Shown in pieces: positions 5,401-7,477 of a stretch of DNA of 7,477 nt. Each line of letters begins with the position of its first letter. Position 1 is the stretch's first letter. Where the stretch lies: the NCBI GenBank assembly GCA_030151845.1, contig JASLCM010000263.1, positions 1 through 7,477 of the forward strand. Direction: 5' to 3'. The notes below the pieces were generated by a model. The model was not told the DNA's origin. It saw only the letters and a program-made list of their open reading frames with translations, and made no database searches. The stretch is from Bacteroides sp. Lineage in GTDB: Bacteria > Bacteroidota > Bacteroidia > Bacteroidales > Bacteroidaceae. Both the position numbers and the translations under genes were made by a program.

Positions 5401-7477
5401 TGGTATGGGAGAGATAAGGGTACAACTCCTACTGGAATAACAATGCTTGATTTCTCTCTCGATAAAGAAGAATATGCAGTAGGAGAGGAGGCTACTGTAA
5501 TCCTTCCCAAAGCTTCTAAAGGAAGAGCACTTCTTTCGATAGAGAACGGTAGTAAGGTTATAGCACAGCGTTGGGTTAGAACCTCCGATAAACATGAGCA
5601 GCAGTATAGTTTTAAAGTAACCGAGGAGTTCCTTCCTAATGCTTATGTTCATATAAGTTTATTACAACCCCATGGACAAACTGTAAATGGGTTACCTATG
5701 CGACTGTATGGTGTTCGTCCCATTAAGGTAGTGGACAAGCAGACGGAACTATCACCTGTTATTCATATGCCGAAAGAGTTGGCTCCAGAAAAAGAGTTTA
5801 CACTTCAAATCTCAGAAAAAGAGGGAAGAGAGATGGTCTATACAGTAGCTATTGTAGATGAGGGACTTCTTGACCTAACGAATTATAGAACCCCTAATCC
5901 TTGGCAAGAGTTCTCTTTAAAAGAGGCGCTAGGAGTGGGGACATGGGACATTTACGACCAAGTTTTAGGAGCCGTTAAGGGGAGAGTAGGACAGCTTTTT
6001 GGTATAGGTGGAGATGAGATGTTGAAGCCTGGAGAGGCTGTTGTGAACCGATTTAAACCTGTAGTTCGGTTTATTGGACCTTTTAAATTAGATTCTAGAA
6101 GAACCAATACGCATCAATTGAAACTACCAGCTTATATAGGATCTGTTCGTACTATGGTTGTTGCTAAAAGTGGAAGAGCCTATGGGAATGCTGAGGTTAC
6201 CACACAGGTGAAATCTCCTTTAATGTTACTTTCCACGCTACCACGAGTAGTTAGTATTGGTGAAGAAATAGAGGTTCCTGTGAATGTCTTTACAAGAGAA
6301 GAGAAGGTGAAGAATGTAAGGATAACATTGAAGCCTTCATCCAATTTAAAACTGATTGATGAAGGGGTGAAAAATATAGCTTTTAGTAAGATAGGCGACC
6401 AGTTGGTTCGTTTTAGGCTAAAAGTAGGTTGTACTCCTGGTGAAGCTGAGGTTACTATTCTTGCAGAAGGAGGAGGAGTTAAGGCCAAAGAGACGATAAA
6501 ATTAGCAGTTCGAAATCCAAACCCACCTATTGTTCAGACATTTGGCTATCTTATTCAGCCCAATGAGAAAAAAGAGATAGATCTTCTATTGGATGAAGGA
6601 GAGGTGAAGACAACAGTTCGTGCAACAGTTTCTCGAATCCCCTCAATCGACTTAGAAAGAAGGTTAAGCTATCTGCATCATTATCCTCACCAATGTACAG
6701 AACAGTTGGTTTCAAAAGCTTTACCACTACTCTTTTTGCCCTCGCTAACAGGTATCGATGGAGCTCACTATCTTCCTTATAAAAAAGAGATACAAGAGGT
6801 TATTCATCAACTTTATAGCAGGCAAAATAGTGATGGTTCCTTTAGATACTGGAGTAACTCTTCAAGAAGCTACCCTTGGCTAGATTCTTACTTAACAGTC
6901 TTTCTTTCATTGGCTAAAGAGAAAGGCTTTGCCGTAAATCAACTTGTATTTAGTAGGTTACAAGAGGTACAACGAAAGCGAGCGAGAGAATGGAGGAGTA
7001 CAACTGCTTTAGATGCTGCAAGCCAAGATTACGATCAGGCTTATCGATTGTATAGTTTAGCATTAGCTTCTGCCCCAGAGCTAGGTGCAATGAATCGTTT
7101 GAAGGTAGAGGAGAAACTAGATAGTAGAGCTACTTGGATGTTGGCCTCTGCCTATGCTCTTTCTGGAAAAAGTAGTGTTGGAAATCAGTTGGTTGCTTCA
7201 CTACCAACTCGTTTAGAAAAAAGTGGAGTAAACACATCCTCTTTTGGCTCGTATAAACGAGATAAAGCGCTATTGTTAGAGGCTATGACTACATTAAACC
7301 GACTCCCTGAAGCTTTTCGATTGGCTCAAGAGATCGCTCAAGAGTTAGCCGAAGAGGAGTATTTTGATACCCAATATTCTGCGGTAGCTTTAACAGCAAT
7401 GGCTAGAATGAGTGGGGCTGTAGGGGGAACATTAGAGGTGGAGTGGAGTGTTAATCAAAATAAGAGTGAACGCATAA
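2470..7477 (+). CDS. Bacterial alpha-2-macroglobulin lipoprotein with thioester (3' end outside window)
   Basis: At least 1669 codons are open with no stop before the right edge. Bacteroidota homologues tend to be longer, so a C-terminal macroglobulin/receptor-binding-like part is probably missing. Residues 1-22 are a lipoprotein signal: basic start, short Leu/Ile core, lipobox LSSC with Cys22. Glu follows Cys, and I see no clear surface-export signal, so I infer a periplasm-facing lipoprotein. Domains by motif: N-terminal Ig/MG-like domains (~37-500); the segment SERDNPYHPSYY with LASDIG (~503-531), common in Bacteroidota homologues; an MG domain with RGVWRPGD (635-642); VETIKPNRLKI (~720-730); a Trp cluster WSWWW (905-909); a bait-region domain (~993-1137) ending AIVDEGLLDLT; a Gly-rich probable bait segment (~1165-1197); the A2M domain from VRFIGPF (1199); and the thioester domain with CTEQ (1409-1412), where Cys1409 and Gln1412 would form the bond. 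In this family, bait cleavage exposes the thioester, which then binds the attacking protease. The ATG at 2470 is the first after an in-frame stop at 2422. No Shine-Dalgarno site is seen, as usual in this phylum. The family call is very secure; the function is inferred from homologues such as E. coli YfhM. Confidence 0.96.
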   Translation, partial: MRCQKIKERSLLILLILLLSSCEYTREKITPSAAFAPYISAYSGEVLSVNSTIRIELTTPIQGAVAMQEVKKELLTLHPAVEGEAHWLNDRTIEFVPQEGELKSGGRYRVDFNLGAVADVDRKLSKFSFTFDVMAFDYSLQLDPISIASSKPNEVTVKGRLFFSDFVRSSQVREHIKLSTNNEDAELPSISFSESAEMRQVEEFTLEGIKRLDTPYVITLSYQAAGSKKRCIEEVMVPALKDFSILEFERIDKPENGVRLIFSQPLLANQNLRGLVDCKPIPSRSLAFEQKENQLFLYFEESSNDTLQIVVDKGVKDFTEKPLSKEVQLSLAKEIVKPAVSIEKEGAILPNSEQLILPFRAVGLSAVTLNVVQIYPSNIPLFLQQNELEESSNLHRVGRLIHKQKFPLHPTLTNRLDVWNNYSIDLSTLFKQDPNAIYRIILSFDQEDAVLSSNSKAIEKSRLGEMVSLDQVETDKEEQWDNPERYYYSDLFSEIDWTLYKWSERDNPYHPSYYMGTERFATCNVLASDIGVIVKKGDNNKLWVAVTDMLTTDPLQRATVSVLNYQLQEIGNGITDSDGFVTLAPKGKPFLVVTTWKEQKNYLKVIDGKELSMSRFDVGGKEVENGLKGFLYTERGVWRPGDTIYLTFMLEDQEKKIPANHPVSLEVYSPRGQFYWKDISKNSMEGVYSFEIPIQSTAPTGVWNAYVKVGGTHFHKALRVETIKPNRLKIDLGLAKDFFKKGENSFQPKLSSSWLTGAVAANLEAQIELVLSRADTKFRGYEEYTFNNPLSTFSTSRSEVFKGKLDPNGVAYPQLKFPEVLDAPGYLNGRFITRVFEPGGDVSISSDEVNYSPFKSYVGVALTNAKGGDISFTTGEENKIAVVSLDENGKEVERSLAYKIYKLEWSWWWEHAQKSYDSYINKIAAHPVLSGTLKTVGGKGNLPFKIADKDWGRYLVFIEDKESGHASGGEFFVDWPSWYGRDKGTTPTGITMLDFSLDKEEYAVGEEATVILPKASKGRALLSIENGSKVIAQRWVRTSDKHEQQYSFKVTEEFLPNAYVHISLLQPHGQTVNGLPMRLYGVRPIKVVDKQTELSPVIHMPKELAPEKEFTLQISEKEGREMVYTVAIVDEGLLDLTNYRTPNPWQEFSLKEALGVGTWDIYDQVLGAVKGRVGQLFGIGGDEMLKPGEAVVNRFKPVVRFIGPFKLDSRRTNTHQLKLPAYIGSVRTMVVAKSGRAYGNAEVTTQVKSPLMLLSTLPRVVSIGEEIEVPVNVFTREEKVKNVRITLKPSSNLKLIDEGVKNIAFSKIGDQLVRFRLKVGCTPGEAEVTILAEGGGVKAKETIKLAVRNPNPPIVQTFGYLIQPNEKKEIDLLLDEGEVKTTVRATVSRIPSIDLERRLSYLHHYPHQCTEQLVSKALPLLFLPSLTGIDGAHYLPYKKEIQEVIHQLYSRQNSDGSFRYWSNSSRSYPWLDSYLTVFLSLAKEKGFAVNQLVFSRLQEVQRKRAREWRSTTALDAASQDYDQAYRLYSLALASAPELGAMNRLKVEEKLDSRATWMLASAYALSGKSSVGNQLVASLPTRLEKSGVNTSSFGSYKRDKALLLEAMTTLNRLPEAFRLAQEIAQELAEEEYFDTQYSAVALTAMARMSGAVGGTLEVEWSVNQNKSERI

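Noticed and set aside
5254..5652. 132-codon open frame on the - strand, and a nested 60-codon one at 5328-5510
   Set aside because: Both are fully antisense to the macroglobulin coding frame, which is continuous and has clear family motifs on either side.
6180..6488. 102-codon open frame on the - strand
   Set aside because: Antisense to the macroglobulin domain between the bait region and the thioester domain; no independent evidence of coding. The same holds for the - strand frames at 2580-2870 and 3788-4003.
7474..7477. TAA at the very end of the window as a stop for the macroglobulin gene
   Set aside because: The final ATAA is read ATA-A in the coding frame, so the TAA is out of frame and the gene continues.

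Overview
The window reads as a chromosomal stretch from a Gram-negative member of the Bacteroidota, most likely Bacteroidales. This is inferred from four things: AT-rich DNA, a near-absence of Shine-Dalgarno sequences (one exception), a TAnnTTTG-type -7 promoter box in the single real intergenic gap, and protein wording typical of that phylum (the RND/TolC pair and a very long lipoprotein alpha-2-macroglobulin). Genus cannot be fixed by eye. All three genes lie on the + strand and all encode cell-envelope proteins.

Left part (1-2318): the 3' end of an operon for a tripartite efflux pump. Bases 1-960 hold the C-terminal ~319 residues of an inner-membrane RND permease, whose start lies outside the window. 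It is followed without a gap by a complete TolC-family outer-membrane channel gene. The periplasmic adaptor that completes such pumps is not in view and would be expected upstream. The two genes are translationally close: an ATGA overlap lies at 957-960, but the better start of the TolC gene is the ATG at 972, which has its own AAGGAG ribosome-binding site.

Gap (2319-2469, 151 bp): a very strong hairpin with a 21-bp stem ends the efflux operon. A TATCTTTG box about 46 bases before the next ATG is the likely promoter of the next gene.

Right part (2470-7477): one uninterrupted reading frame of at least 1669 codons with no stop before the right edge. It encodes a bacterial alpha-2-macroglobulin. 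It has a lipoprotein signal peptide (Cys22), a chain of macroglobulin-like domains, a bait-region domain, and an intact CTEQ thioester motif at residues 1409-1412 in the thioester domain. The C-terminal end is cut off by the window. Such proteins are thought to trap proteases that enter the periplasm, often in company with penicillin-binding protein 1C, whose gene would be expected downstream if the usual pairing holds.

Functionally the region is envelope defence: export of toxic compounds by the RND-TolC pump, and probable protease trapping by the macroglobulin. The two units appear to be separately transcribed. I found no mobile element, CRISPR array, tRNA or rRNA, and nothing that amounts to a clearly undescribed system. 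The most interesting points are details of the macroglobulin (thioester context, bait segment) and the unusually long perfect hairpin.
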